Positions 1-8,368 are shown, numbered from the stretch's first letter. The stretch: DNA of 64,000 nucleotides from UBA3210 sp963648895 (GCA_963648895.1 CAVJGK010000001.1:1-64000); one strand, 5' to 3'. Translations and numbers: made by a program. Notes: generated by a model not told the origin, from the letters alone.

Positions 1-119
1 ATATTAATATATATATATAATAAATAATATAATAAAATAATAATAAAAAAGAATATAAATATATAAAGAAAGATATTAATAAATGAATATAGAAAGAAAA
101 AGAATTTTAGTTAAAATAA

Positions 120-138
120 GACTTTACATTGTAAAGTC
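120..138. repeat. perfect inverted repeat in gene-poor left end
   Basis: Positions 120-138 form a palindrome, GACTTTACA with TGTAAAGTC around a single T. It lies in the AT-rich stretch 1-266, where I see no convincing gene. The core TTTACA/TGTAAA is the same as in the palindrome array at 24086-24172, so it may be a protein-binding site. A similar palindrome (about 24262-24280) sits in the gene-poor stretch near 24.2 kb. Function is inferred only. Confidence 0.4.
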
Positions 139-266
139 TAAAATAAAGAGAGAAATTAAAAAGAGAGAAGGGTTTGTTGAAATTTTAACAATATAGATAA
201 ATACTGTGTAAAATAAGCAATACTTCCCAGAAGTGTTTTAAGGTACCATATTCACAAATTTCAAGT

Positions 267-443
267 TTACCTATATTTTACCCATCTTGTAGTAAAACGT
301 TTGAATTCGATAACTTTATTTACTTCTGGTGGAGTTTTAAGAATATTTTCCTATTGTAGTTTACTTTTTCCACCTAATTTAGTACTATTAGCATATTCGA
401 AGAAGCAAGCACCTAAAATAAGTTTACTTTTAGGTTTAAGCAT
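267..443 (-). pseudogene. small decayed gene with in-frame amber codon
   Basis: Read from the ATG at 443 down to TAA at 267, this gives a 59-codon frame starting MLKPKSKLILGACFFEYANS. It is interrupted by TAG at 351-353 (codon 31). Beyond the apparent stop, a one-base shift would give an ending (VNMVP) that matches the ending SNMVL of a relic at 24368-24450. The nonsense codon plus the shifted 3' end suggest a dead copy. TAG acts as a normal stop elsewhere in the window, so recoding is less likely. No family is recognised. Confidence 0.4.
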
Positions 444-478
444 GTTATTATTATTTTGAATAAAGGAGAGAAACAGTT

Positions 479-883
479 ATGAAAATTATTGATGCAGATA
501 ATAAAGGTAATGTACTTAGAGTTTATTTTGGAGAAGATTCTTTAGGAAAAAATTATTATGGTGATGATTGGGATGATAGACCTTATGAACATAATGCAGA
601 TGGTGTTTACGAAGAATTTATTTCTGCTTATGTTGATATCTATATTCCATTCTCTTATAATGTTTGCAGAGCATGTGATGATATGTACAATTCACCTTGG
701 TGTAAGAATGATTTTAAAAGAGGAATTCCTTATTTAAGTATTTATAGACCTTGCGATTATGACTATTTAGGCGAGTTAGCTTATGATATTAAGTTTGAAA
801 CTTCTTTTGAAAATTTTATAGAAGATTTAAAAGAATTAGGTTTTGCATATAGTATTACAGTCATTGAAAAGCGAGGTAATTAA
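479..883 (+). CDS. hypothetical acidic protein
   Basis: 134 aa, starting at ATG 479 behind a GGAGAG ribosome site. It is acidic and aromatic-rich, with four Cys (around CRACDD and PWCKND) that could bind metal, but no recognised domain. It is the first gene of a rightward run to 5001; the next gene starts 3 nt after its stop, so they are probably cotranscribed. Function unknown. Confidence 0.7.
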   Translation: MKIIDADNKGNVLRVYFGEDSLGKNYYGDDWDDRPYEHNADGVYEEFISAYVDIYIPFSYNVCRACDDMYNSPWCKNDFKRGIPYLSIYRPCDYDYLGELAYDIKFETSFENFIEDLKELGFAYSITVIEKRGN

Positions 884-885
884 TA

Positions 886-1128
886 TTGGCGACAAAAATA
901 GTTAATGATAATATTGTTAAGCAAGACTCTCTTACAAGTATAACAACAGAACTAAATGAAGTTGTAAGTCTTCTTAAAGAAGAAATAGAAATTACTAAAT
1001 GTGAACTAGGTAAAACTAAAATGGACATTTTTAAGCTTTACGACCATTTAGTTAAATTAAAATTTGTAGTTGGTGGGTGTGCAATTACTGTTGTTTATTT
1101 AATACTGTTACTACTAACTCGGTCATAA
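886..1128 (+). CDS. small C-terminal-anchored membrane protein
   Basis: 80 aa with a TTG start at 886; GAGG lies about 10 nt upstream and there is no ATG nearby. A helical, charged stretch (about residues 15-55, likely coiled coil) is followed by one hydrophobic segment near the C-terminus (FVVGGCAITVVYLILLLL). This is a tail-anchored layout with the helix in the cytosol. The stop lies 2 nt before the next ATG. Unknown function. Confidence 0.6.
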   Translation: MATKIVNDNIVKQDSLTSITTELNEVVSLLKEEIEITKCELGKTKMDIFKLYDHLVKLKFVVGGCAITVVYLILLLLTRS

Positions 1129-1130
1129 AT

Positions 1131-1928
1131 ATGAAAGCGTTTATTATTACAGATATTCACAACTATTACGGATTAATGCTTCAAGCGTTAAAACGAAAAG
1201 GTTTTGATCGAAATAACCAAGAGCATATTTTAATTAGTTGTGGTGATTTATTAGATAGGGGACCTAAACCAACTGAATGTATTAGATTCGTTAATGACTT
1301 AACAAAAGAAAAAAGAGCTTATTTAGTTATGGGAAACCATGATGTTTTGTTAGAAGAATTAATAACAGGTGTCAGAAAACCAATGCAGCATGATTTCTCT
1401 AATGGCACCTTAAAAACTCTTAAAATATTAAGTAAAGACTTATTAGGCAAAAAACTTACTTTTGATAATTTTAATCAAATTATGTTCGAGCTTAATACTA
1501 ATAAAGAAATACGTCAATATTTTAATAATTTACAGTATTCATTTACATTTAAAGATTATGTATTTACACATGCTTGGTTACCAGTTGAAGACGGTAAAAT
1601 TAGAAAAAATTATCAAATTTCAGATGCTGGTTGGGATGAAGCAATTTGATTAAACGGAATGCATTGGTGGTATAGTGGTTATCGCCTTAAAAATAAAACT
1701 ATTGTATGTGGGCATTGGCATACTAGTTGGGGACATACTTATTTACATAACGTAGGGGTAGAATATCCTGAGACTTGCTTTTCAACATACGAAGGAGATC
1801 CTTGCGATCATAAAATGCACTCAGAACCTTTTATAGATGAGGGAATTATAGCATTAGATGCCTGTACTGCTTTAACGCATAAAGTAAATGTTTATGTAAT
1901 AGATAACTTTGAGGAACAATTAGATTAG
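1131..1928 (+). CDS. metallophosphatase of the PPP/Ap4A-hydrolase type, with in-frame UGA
   Basis: 265 aa. It has the calcineurin-like metallophosphoesterase signature in order: DIH (residues 7-9), GDLLDRG, GNHD, FTHAW and GHWHT, which bind two metal ions. The family dephosphorylates phosphoproteins or cleaves diadenosine polyphosphates; the substrate here is unknown. TGA at 1647-1649 interrupts the frame between GWDEAI and LNGMHWW. The metal motifs lie on both sides (GNHD before, GHWHT after), so the gene must be read through. Trp fits the position. Stop is TAG. Confidence 0.88.
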
Positions 1929-1937
1929 GAAATAACA

Positions 1938-2018
1938 ATGAATAATATTATTTTATTATATGCTTTTGCATTATTATTTGCATTAGCTTGGTGGTTGGGA
2001 GGAAATCAAAAATGGTAA
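1938..2018 (+). CDS. 26-aa single-pass membrane peptide
   Basis: ATG 1938 to TAA 2018, 26 aa, almost wholly one hydrophobic helix ending WWLGGNQKW. Its end overlaps the ATG of the next gene (ATGGTAA). The position, directly after the phosphatase and coupled to another membrane protein, makes translation plausible. Too short for a family call. Confidence 0.45.
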   Translation: MNNIILLYAFALLFALAWWLGGNQKW

Positions 2019-2335
2019 TTACTGGATACGGTTTACTTTGGTACTTTTTTACGCTCGCTGCAGGAGCTAGCTTTATGTATATTTGGATCCAATTTAAAAC
2101 TATTAGAGATGCTTTAGCTGAGTTTGATGAAGATGACTTGGAAGATGACGATTATACAATTGTTACAGTAGCAGGTAAATATTATGAAGTACCCAAAGCA
2201 GTAGGCGAAGCAATTGCTAATATGAATAAATGTGCCGAATTATTAGCAACTGACTTAGCTAAAGCAAAGAAAAAAGATGCTGCAGAATTATTTTTAAATT
2301 ATTTTAATAAAGCAAAAGAAACTACGAAAAACTAG
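2012..2335 (+). CDS. small membrane protein, N-terminal TM plus acidic and Lys-rich tail
   Basis: 107 aa starting at ATG 2012, behind GGGAGG, which sits inside the preceding gene. One membrane segment (residues 5-28, GYGLLWYFF to YIWI) is followed by an acidic stretch (DEDDLEDDD) and an Ala/Lys-rich helix. It ends in TAG at once followed by a weak hairpin and T-run at about 2325-2346, a likely terminator. Function unknown. Confidence 0.6.
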   Translation: MVITGYGLLWYFFTLAAGASFMYIWIQFKTIRDALAEFDEDDLEDDDYTIVTVAGKYYEVPKAVGEAIANMNKCAELLATDLAKAKKKDAAELFLNYFNKAKETTKN

Positions 2336-2359
2336 TTTCTTTTTTTATGCCTACATATT

Positions 2360-2385
2360 ATAATAAATACGTAAATAAAAAGGAG
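2360..2385 (+). promoter_or_regulatory. promoter -10 element with conserved downstream TACGTAAA
   Basis: TATAATAAATACGTAAA precedes the GGAGAG ribosome site of the gene at 2394. The same element, TATAATAAATACGTAAA or a close variant, precedes the minus-strand genes at 31185, 43678 and 46371. No good -35 box is clear here. Promoter function is inferred from this recurrence. Confidence 0.5.
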
Positions 2386-2393
2386 AGAGAAAA

Positions 2394-2702
2394 ATGACTA
2401 AGACAGAGCAAAGGAAAAAGGTATTAAGAAAAGTTCTAGAAACAAAAGGTATAGAAAATATCCTTTCTGAAGAATTAATAAATACTATTAAATACTTATT
2501 AGAGATAGACAGTGAATATCGAGAGATGATGACATTAAAAGACCCTATACTTATAGGTGATTGCTGCGTTAGTACTGAGGTCGTTTTAGGTAAATGGAAA
2601 TGCCCTCATTGCGGTACAGAGTATGAACTTGATGATAGATGTGATTATTGTCCGAGTTGTGGAACAGGTATAGATTGGAGTGTCTTAGAAGATTATGACT
2701 AA
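2394..2702 (+). CDS. zinc-ribbon protein
   Basis: 102 aa. The N-terminal half is helical and charged. The C-terminal half is a rubredoxin-like zinc ribbon, CPHCGTEYELDDRCDYCPSC, with two CxxC pairs. It is a paralogue of the gene at 3982-4269 (KCPNCGKLYEIDYDIYDYCPNCG), and both are followed by an NLEFYK-family gene overlapping their 3' end, so the two-gene unit is duplicated. Function unknown; a ribbon of this kind often mediates nucleic-acid or protein contact. Confidence 0.7.
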   Translation: MTKTEQRKKVLRKVLETKGIENILSEELINTIKYLLEIDSEYREMMTLKDPILIGDCCVSTEVVLGKWKCPHCGTEYELDDRCDYCPSCGTGIDWSVLEDYD

Positions 2703-3096
2703 TTTAGAATTTTATAAAAGTGAACTTTATGCAATATGTGACGATTACCTGGATTGCTCTATTACTATTTTATCTAGATAGCTAGATTATGCACTATTTA
2801 CTCTTTGGGAAAAATACTCAGATAAAAAATTAGACATAATCAGTTGGCTGCTGGAAGAACATAAAGAACCATTACTAACCGAAGAGGAGAAAGATTATCT
2901 AAAAAGTGTAATTAAACCTTTCAGGGGTAGAGTGAAGTGCATTTATTTAATCGAAGAATATGAGGATGCAGTAGAAATTACTATTGAATATGATCAACAA
3001 CACTATCTAATTACTTTACCAAGTGTTAAAAAAGGAACCATGTATAAAGGTTTAGACTTAGATAAAGAGTATACTCTAAAAGAGCTCGGTCTATAA
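2695..3096 (+). pseudogene. NLEFYK-family gene interrupted by one amber codon
   Basis: 134 codons from ATG 2695 to TAA 3096, starting MTNLEFYKSELYAIC. Codon 29 is TAG (2779-2781); the intact paralogue at 4262-4666 has Glu in this region (VVSSELADA). The rest aligns without shifts (KYSDKKLDIISWLLEEHKEPLL), so there is just one nonsense change, either a recent knock-out or an amber read-through. Other members lie at 43247-43678 and 45021-45506. Function unknown. Confidence 0.6.
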
Positions 3097-3129
3097 TTTT
3101 ATTTTAATTACTACTTAGGAGGTTAAAAT

Positions 3130-3852
3130 ATGAAACCTAAACTATATAAAGATTTTGAATTTTTACAGTCGGATGGGGTAATTTGGTTATATTCAGATCC
3201 TCATTTTAATGATCCTGAAAGTAAACTAATGAATCCAAATTGGTTGGATGCAGAAGAAATAGTTAAAAAGATAAATGCCAGAGTTGGTAAAAAAGATACA
3301 TTAATCATATTAGGTGATATCGGTGATGAAAGATTTGTTAGGAAACTAAAAGGTCAATATAAAGTTCTTATTACAGGCAATCATGATAAAGGTGCTTCTA
3401 ATTACTTAAGAAAAGAAGAATTTATACCAATGTTGAATATTAAACTTTATGAAAAAGATAAAAAAGCTTATATTCAATTAAAAAGAAAAGAAGAAAGTTT
3501 TATTGGTGTAACTGAGTTCAATATTAACGGTCCAACTTATTTTTTACACTATGATAATAAAATGTTTGATTATGTTTATGATGGACCTTTATTTATTTCA
3601 CCAAAAATCTTATTAAGTCATGAACCTATTAGCATTCCATTTGGAATTAATATTCACGGTCATACACATGGTGTAGAAGCTAGATACACTTATTATGAGA
3701 ATGATCATGCGAGTATAAATGTTTGCTCAGATGTAGTCAGCTTCGAACCACAAAGACTAGACCAATTAATTGAACCTTTTAAAACAGAAACTATTCATAG
3801 GAAATGTATTAATAAAGCAGTAGAAAAGAAAGGCTCAGAGAATGGCAACTAA
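3130..3852 (+). CDS. metallophosphoesterase
   Basis: 240 aa with calcineurin-like motifs in order: SDPHFND (residues 22-28), GDIGDE, GNHD, SHEP and NIHGHTHG. This layout resembles the YfcE/MJ0936-type phosphodiesterases found in many phages and differs from the phosphatase at 1131. It has its own AGGAGG-like ribosome site (TTAGGAGG). The stop overlaps the next small gene. The substrate cannot be read from sequence. Confidence 0.85.
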   Translation: MKPKLYKDFEFLQSDGVIWLYSDPHFNDPESKLMNPNWLDAEEIVKKINARVGKKDTLIILGDIGDERFVRKLKGQYKVLITGNHDKGASNYLRKEEFIPMLNIKLYEKDKKAYIQLKRKEESFIGVTEFNINGPTYFLHYDNKMFDYVYDGPLFISPKILLSHEPISIPFGINIHGHTHGVEARYTYYENDHASINVCSDVVSFEPQRLDQLIEPFKTETIHRKCINKAVEKKGSENGN

Positions 3853-3985
3853 AGCAGAATTAGAAAGTTCACTGCGCGACTTAGAGTTATATCTTCAAGA
3901 CGTTGAAACAGATATAGAACTATTAAGAGGTACTGTGATTTATTTTGAAGAATTAATGTCAGATTTAAAGGGGGATGAAGAATGA
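3842..3985 (+). CDS. small coiled-coil protein; end depends on UGA reading
   Basis: ATG 3842 gives MATKAELESSLRDLELYLQD, an acidic helix. The first stop is TGA at 3983-3985, overlapping the next ATG at 3982 in an ATGA arrangement. This is the only place where TGA looks like a natural stop. If UGA is Trp here too, the protein would run 14 codons further to TAG at 4025-4027, giving 61 aa. Function unknown. Confidence 0.5.
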   Translation: MATKAELESSLRDLELYLQDVETDIELLRGTVIYFEELMSDLKGDEE

Positions 3986-4269
3986 AAGGGAAGCATAGCG
4001 TTCAAGAAAATGCAGAATGGATATTAGATATATTACTTGCTATCAATAATTGTCTTGATATGTCTGCACTGAATCATCTTAATAATTTGGTTGAAAAGGA
4101 CAGGTCAACAAAACCAGAGCTAATTAGTGATGGTGATTATGATGGAGAACCAGTATACGATATGTGGAAATGCCCTAATTGCGGCAAATTGTACGAAATT
4201 GATTATGATATTTACGATTATTGTCCTAATTGTGGACAACATATAGATAGGAGCGAGATGGGTGACTAA
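3982..4269 (+). CDS. zinc-ribbon protein (paralogue)
   Basis: 95 aa; a helical N-terminus and a C-terminal zinc ribbon with two CxxC knuckles (CPNCGKLYEI and YCPNCGQHID). It is a duplicate of 2394-2702. It overlaps the following NLEFYK gene by 8 nt, as its paralogue does. Function unknown. Confidence 0.7.
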   Translation: MKGKHSVQENAEWILDILLAINNCLDMSALNHLNNLVEKDRSTKPELISDGDYDGEPVYDMWKCPNCGKLYEIDYDIYDYCPNCGQHIDRSEMGD

Positions 4270-4666
4270 TTTAGAATTTTATAAAGATGAAATACACAAA
4301 ATATGTCGCAGTATTGATAACTGCTCTATTGATGTTGTATCTAGTGAATTAGCTGATGCTGCGGTCGAGGTTTGGGTAAAGTACTCAGATAAAAAATTAG
4401 ACTTAATTAACTGGTTATTAGAAGAATATAAGGAACCATTACTAAATGATGATGAAAAAGAATATTTGTACCAACTAGAAAAAATATTAAATATTAAGAT
4501 TATTAGCATTTATAAGTGTCGCAGTTGTTGGACAGAAGAGCTAACTATTAACTATACTTCAGAAATTGAAACTGATGGCATTACTTTACCTAAGTTTAAA
4601 ATAGATGAAAAATTTATAAATTTACAATTTAACAAATCATATACAAGGGAGGAGTTAGAATTATAA
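4262..4666 (+). CDS. NLEFYK-family hypothetical protein
   Basis: 134 aa, TTNLEFYKDEI-type N-terminus (GTG/ATG region at 4262), then KICRSIDNCSIDVV and WLLEEYKEPLL. It is the intact paralogue of the amber-interrupted gene at 2695 and is related to 43247-43678 and 45021-45506. All four share NxEFYKDEI at the start. Function unknown; a phage accessory family. Confidence 0.65.
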   Translation: MTNLEFYKDEIHKICRSIDNCSIDVVSSELADAAVEVWVKYSDKKLDLINWLLEEYKEPLLNDDEKEYLYQLEKILNIKIISIYKCRSCWTEELTINYTSEIETDGITLPKFKIDEKFINLQFNKSYTREELEL

Positions 4667-5001
4667 TGATTATTAATCCAATTTGGTTTTATTTAATTCA
4701 AGTATCAAATTCATTTAAAATAGCATCAGGTGTTGGCGCTGCAATTCTTGGTGTAGTAGCATTTTTTATCTTTGCAGCATCTCAGGAGACCTATTATGAG
4801 GAAACCGAAGAGAAATACATAAAAGTATGTAAGCTTTGTATAAAAGTAGCAGTGATACTTCTTGTATTAGCGGTTGTTTTACCATCACAAGAAACTTGTT
4901 ATCAGATGTTAATAGCGAGTCAAGTTACTACTGAGAATATTAATACTCTAATTGATACAGTAAAGAATTGTGTTGATTACATTGTGAATGCATTGAAATA
5001 G
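4666..5001 (+). CDS. two-TM membrane protein
   Basis: 111 aa overlapping the previous stop (TAATG). It has two hydrophobic segments, about residues 17-38 (IASGVGAAILGVVAFFIFAA) and 58-76 (VAVILLVLAVVLPS), separated by a charged loop rich in Glu and Tyr. Last gene of the rightward run, ending in TAG before the terminator. It could be a holin-like or superinfection protein, but nothing decides this. Confidence 0.6.
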   Translation: MIINPIWFYLIQVSNSFKIASGVGAAILGVVAFFIFAASQETYYEETEEKYIKVCKLCIKVAVILLVLAVVLPSQETCYQMLIASQVTTENINTLIDTVKNCVDYIVNALK

Positions 5002-5032
5002 AACCAAGCTTTAGTATAGGATTAGCTGGTTA

Positions 5033-5057
5033 AAAAAAGATCTTTATAGATCTTTTT
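5033..5057. terminator. bidirectional terminator between convergent runs
   Basis: AAAAAGATC, loop TTTATA, GATCTTTTT makes a symmetric hairpin with A- and T-runs. It separates the rightward genes ending at 5001 from the leftward genes ending at 5063, so it can stop both transcripts. Confidence 0.75.
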
Positions 5058-5062
5058 ATTTT

Positions 5063-5578
5063 TTATAATGCTGTTATAGCAGTATCATCTAATTCTGTAG
5101 AACTAATTAAATCAATTAAGACTCTGAATTGAGCTCCTTTATCAGGTGCGTTAGCAAACTCAATAGTAACTGTATCTGCAGAATCTCTTGCAATATCTAC
5201 TAGCCATTCTTCGCCAGTACTTATTGCAAATATATTTACAGAAACATCTTTAGAATTTAACTCATGTGCTATTCTCCATGCTTTTGTTTTGCCATCTCCA
5301 ATTAGAGTTACTTTAGCAGCAACTCTAATCTTACCTGATTGCTCTATTACTTTTTGCAGATAGTCTACATGATCATTTGTAGAATCCAATGAACTGGATA
5401 ATGAATTAATTGCGCTCGTAATTGTATTAATATCAGATGCTTGAATATCATCGCCAACAATATCATAAGCAGTTGTATCAGTAATATTAACGTAACCTGT
5501 AGTTAATTGAGTTATTTTGTATTGCTTTTCGCCTATACTATAATAGTCTTTATAATCTGTTTTTAAATTCATTGCCAT
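5063..5578 (-). CDS. tail or fibre-associated protein
   Basis: 171 aa. The middle is a helical segment (INTITSAINSLSSSLDSTND) typical of trimeric fibre stalks, followed by a beta-rich domain with VTLIGDGKTKAWRIAHELNS. No enzyme motif. It is the most distal gene of the tail cluster 5063-7466. Probably a virion tail component; assigned from composition and neighbours only. Confidence 0.5.
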   Translation of the reverse strand: MAMNLKTDYKDYYSIGEKQYKITQLTTGYVNITDTTAYDIVGDDIQASDINTITSAINSLSSSLDSTNDHVDYLQKVIEQSGKIRVAAKVTLIGDGKTKAWRIAHELNSKDVSVNIFAISTGEEWLVDIARDSADTVTIEFANAPDKGAQFRVLIDLISSTELDDTAITAL

Positions 5579-5616
5579 AGAATTACCTCTTATTCATCAT
5601 ACTATACAGAAATTAA

Positions 5617-5639
5617 AAAAGAGTCTTGATGACTCTTTT
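5617..5639 (-). terminator. terminator after the phase-broken tail gene
   Basis: Hairpin AAAAGAGTC-TTGAT-GACTCTTTT just beyond the stop at 5642. On the minus strand it ends in a T-run. Confidence 0.7.
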
Positions 5640-5641
5640 AT

Positions 5642-6000
5642 TTAAGCTATTAAATAACAATCTGCACCGATATCTGCTATTGTTGCTGAAACCACAACTT
5701 TACTGTTATAGATACTTTGCATTTGTGCAAAAATTTTAATTGCAAAATCGCCATTAGTTGCGTCGTATGTTTTTGTAAGCTCAAGTATTCCGCCATATTG
5801 TGCATATTCCGTGATTTGCCCAGGTCCAGCTGGGTAGTTTTTAGCATTAGCAAAAGATTTCATATAAAAATTATCAACTGTTAATTTTGTATAATCTATG
5901 CCATTTTCTTTGCAAATATCTTGCACATTTAAACTTTTTATTGTACCTAAGGGAATTAATTTATACCCCCCCCCTCAGGGGTCTTAATTAAATTATACAT
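5642..6000 (-). pseudogene. MxNLIK-family tail protein, off-frame at a G9 tract
   Basis: ATG at 6000 has a good GGAAGAGG site and gives MYNLIKTPEGGG. The frame then stops unless the G9 tract at 5966-5974 gains one G (or loses two). In the corrected frame it continues YKLIPLGTIKSLNVQDIC to the stop at 5642, total 119 aa. The paralogue at 38467-38817 has a G9 tract at the same place and is in frame. So this is either a phase-OFF copy, slippage, or a sequencing error. Likely a short tail-tip protein. Confidence 0.65.
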
Positions 6001-6014
6001 TTGTACCTCTTCCA

Positions 6015-6360
6015 TTAATCTATTTTATATACTGCCATAGTGTATTGAAACCGACCTTCAATTTTTATAGTTGTTCCCTTTGGCGCGTCTGTTAAACTGT
6101 ATAGTCTTTGAGTAACAAAGAATGTACTTTGACCCTCATAACTTTGTTGGTCTAATTGGACCATTTTTCCAGCAGAATTAGATAAGTTCAAAATACGTGT
6201 GCCATTTTGGTTACTTGCGCATGAAGCAATTATTATACCATGTTTAATATCTTGAGAAATAGTTGTTGTTACACTAGTGTGTACATCATAATAATCAGCA
6301 GCACTAGCTACTTTTGTATAGGTGGTCTTTCCCCCCCCCGACTTTAATCAAATTTTGCAT
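6015..6360 (-). pseudogene. MxNLIK-family tail protein, off-frame at a G9 tract
   Basis: ATG at 6360 behind AAGGAG gives MQNLIKVGGG, then the frame breaks. G9 at 6331-6339 must become G8 or G11 for the downstream frame, KTTYTKVASAADYYDVHTS, to connect and run to TAA at 6015. The mature protein would be about 114 aa and related to 6373-6735 (shared DYYDV/SYYYDV). The tract lies exactly where the family varies, just behind the MxNLIK leader. Confidence 0.65.
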
Positions 6361-6372
6361 ATTTAAATCTCC

Positions 6373-6735
6373 TTAATTTTTAATAAAGGTTAACACATAA
6401 GCTGAAAACACATAAGATGTTCCCATACTAAAAGTTAAACTTGCGTAATTAGAGGTAAATTTAACCCCCCCGAGATAAGCAGTAAAACCATTATCTGAAT
6501 TATTGTACTGGTACATAAAACCGTTAACAACTTCACAATTAACTTTGTTACGAACCCCATATGTGCCTTTACCCCAGTCACTAGTAATACCACCGCTATT
6601 CTTGTTCGCACCGTTCATAGTATATCCGAAAGTTTTGCCTTTAATATTTCCTGAAATGGTTACATCATAGTAATACGAGTCTCTTTGCGTATAGGTTACT
6701 TTTGTATCATTATTTATTTTTATTAAGTTATTCAT
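6373..6735 (-). CDS. MxNLIK-family tail protein, intact
   Basis: 120 aa, beginning MNNLIKINNDTKVTYTQRDS and beta-rich throughout. It has a G7 tract at 6465-6471 inside a coding GG-V run that is in frame. Short, repetitive and beta-rich, without enzyme motifs, and located between other tail genes and the baseplate-like protein. Likely a tail-tip or fibre-tip protein, by context. Confidence 0.55.
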   Translation of the reverse strand: MNNLIKINNDTKVTYTQRDSYYYDVTISGNIKGKTFGYTMNGANKNSGGITSDWGKGTYGVRNKVNCEVVNGFMYQYNNSDNGFTAYLGGVKFTSNYASLTFSMGTSYVFSAYVLTFIKN

Positions 6736-6737
6736 AT

Positions 6738-7466
6738 TTAGTTCTCTGTTATATTTAAAGTAGTCTCATTATCCTGTTCTTCATCTTCCTTATTAGGTAC
6801 ATAAGTAACAGGCGCTTTTAACCTAATTGGATTTGACCAAATAGTATTTCGTGTGTTTTCATTATATAAACCAATATGAATTAATCCTGGTTTTGCAATA
6901 ATTTCATCTGGTATCTTGCATACACCCTCTATTAACTCTGCTTCGCATAAATGATTATATGAGTCATTAAAATACACCTTCGGTACAAAAGACTTCCAAT
7001 AACCATCTAAAGATACCTTACAATTTAGGTCTTCTCCTGATACCATATCAAAGAAGTCTTGCGCATACACCTTATTTTTGTTGGTCATTACCTCAATAGC
7101 GTATGTTTCTTTACTTATTGCAACCGGTATATCATATACAGAATCTTCAACCTTAATATTAAACTTATCGCTAACCAGTAAACTATCCGTAGTTTCTATT
7201 TTTAATTGTACTGATACTTCTAGACCTGCTTTAAATTTAAATGTATCCTGCTCAGAAAGTTCAATACTAAGTGTATCCACATCTAATTCTTTAGATAGCA
7301 CTAATTTATTTCTTTGTTTATAAGCAATAATAATTTCAGTAGGTTCTACATAAGATGGTAATTTAAAAGAATGCTTTTGTATAGTACCACGTACTATTGG
7401 TCCATCATGGTAAAATTCATAGATATCTTGGTCTTTGCAACCAGCTAACCAAGTTTTAACATCCAT
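6738..7466 (-). CDS. baseplate upper protein-like
   Basis: 242 aa. The N-terminal region MDVKTWLAGCKDQDIYEFYH, then alternating beta segments such as IIIAYKQRNKLVLSKELD and LSIELSEQDTFKFKAG, resembles the BppU/DUF2479 module of Firmicutes siphophage baseplates, where it anchors receptor-binding proteins. The match is by pattern, not by search. It is packed 3 nt from neighbours in the tail operon. Confidence 0.5.
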   Translation of the reverse strand: MDVKTWLAGCKDQDIYEFYHDGPIVRGTIQKHSFKLPSYVEPTEIIIAYKQRNKLVLSKELDVDTLSIELSEQDTFKFKAGLEVSVQLKIETTDSLLVSDKFNIKVEDSVYDIPVAISKETYAIEVMTNKNKVYAQDFFDMVSGEDLNCKVSLDGYWKSFVPKVYFNDSYNHLCEAELIEGVCKIPDEIIAKPGLIHIGLYNENTRNTIWSNPIRLKAPVTYVPNKEDEEQDNETTLNITEN

Positions 7467-7469
7467 GCG

Positions 7470-7889
7470 TTATACCTCCTTTAAATTATTTGTTACTAAA
7501 ACTGCGTGTAATGGTAATTCCTTTACTTGATTTACCATATCAGTAATAAATGAATCGCCACCTAAATCATGATATGATTGATATTGTTTAGTAATTGTTT
7601 CTTTTTCTTCTAATGTTGCCCAACCACGATTTAGAAGTTCACTACAAGATCTAAGTAATGAGCTTCTTTGCATTGTCAATGTAGATTCGGTTAGTAAGGT
7701 AGTTTTCTTAGATACTTCTGTAACTTTTGCATCTACGATATCTATTTTTTCCTCTATTTTAACAATAGGAGCATTAAGCTGGTCTGAAATCTCTTTTAAT
7801 GTTTTATGAATAAAATTCCAGACCATGGTAATTCCACCAATAACAGCAGCAACGATAATCCACGTTTGTTCTAGCCAAGCCCAATTCAT
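7470..7889 (-). CDS. single-TM, coiled-coil protein
   Basis: 139 aa: N-terminal TM (TWIIVAAVIGGITMVWNFIH, residues 10-29), then an amphipathic coiled coil (KTLKEISDQLNAPIVKIEEK). Many Firmicutes phages have such a holin-like protein beside the baseplate upper protein. It overlaps the next gene through TAATG. A holin or membrane-anchored virion role is inferred. Confidence 0.5.
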   Translation of the reverse strand: MNWAWLEQTWIIVAAVIGGITMVWNFIHKTLKEISDQLNAPIVKIEEKIDIVDAKVTEVSKKTTLLTESTLTMQRSSLLRSCSELLNRGWATLEEKETITKQYQSYHDLGGDSFITDMVNQVKELPLHAVLVTNNLKEV

Positions 7890-8368
7890 TAGTCTTCACC
7901 AACTTGAGACCCAGTCTCTTGTTGTCCAAGATCTATGTTATTAACCAAAGGATTAATCATTTGGGCTAACTTTTCTAATTGTCCAACATGAACGTAGTCT
8001 TCACTTATAATCTCATTTAAAATTTCTTCTGCTTCTTTATTATTTGCTTGTCTAAATGATAGGAGCATTGAATTATATAGGTCTATAGACTCCCATTCGT
8101 GTTTAATTAATGTGCTCACTAGAGAAGATAATCCTAAATCATCATTAGATACATTTGAAAGATTTTCTTTCTCTTCTAAATCTTCACTAAGAGCTAATTT
8201 CTTAGTAAGTCTTTTTGATTCCTTGATGAAATCTTTTTTTGTTTTTTCTAAATCTTTATTAGCTTGTTTTAAATCCTTTTCTGCTTTTTTCTCTAATTCA
8301 TCTTTGATATCAGATCCATCTGCATTTGGTTCTAAACTAAGCTCTTCAGATAAATTAAGTTTTTTCAT
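7889..8368 (-). CDS. ferritin-like helical protein
   Basis: 159 aa. Residues 1-70 form a Lys/Glu coiled coil. Residues 80-135 have a ferritin/rubrerythrin-like pattern: HEWESIDLYNSML, then AEEILNEIISEDYVHVGQLEKL, with Glu and His spaced as in a di-iron helix pair. It might bind metal, but only two helices are clear. It lies between tail and VWA genes; role unknown. Confidence 0.45.
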   Translation of the reverse strand: MKKLNLSEELSLEPNADGSDIKDELEKKAEKDLKQANKDLEKTKKDFIKESKRLTKKLALSEDLEEKENLSNVSNDDLGLSSLVSTLIKHEWESIDLYNSMLLSFRQANNKEAEEILNEIISEDYVHVGQLEKLAQMINPLVNNIDLGQQETGSQVGED

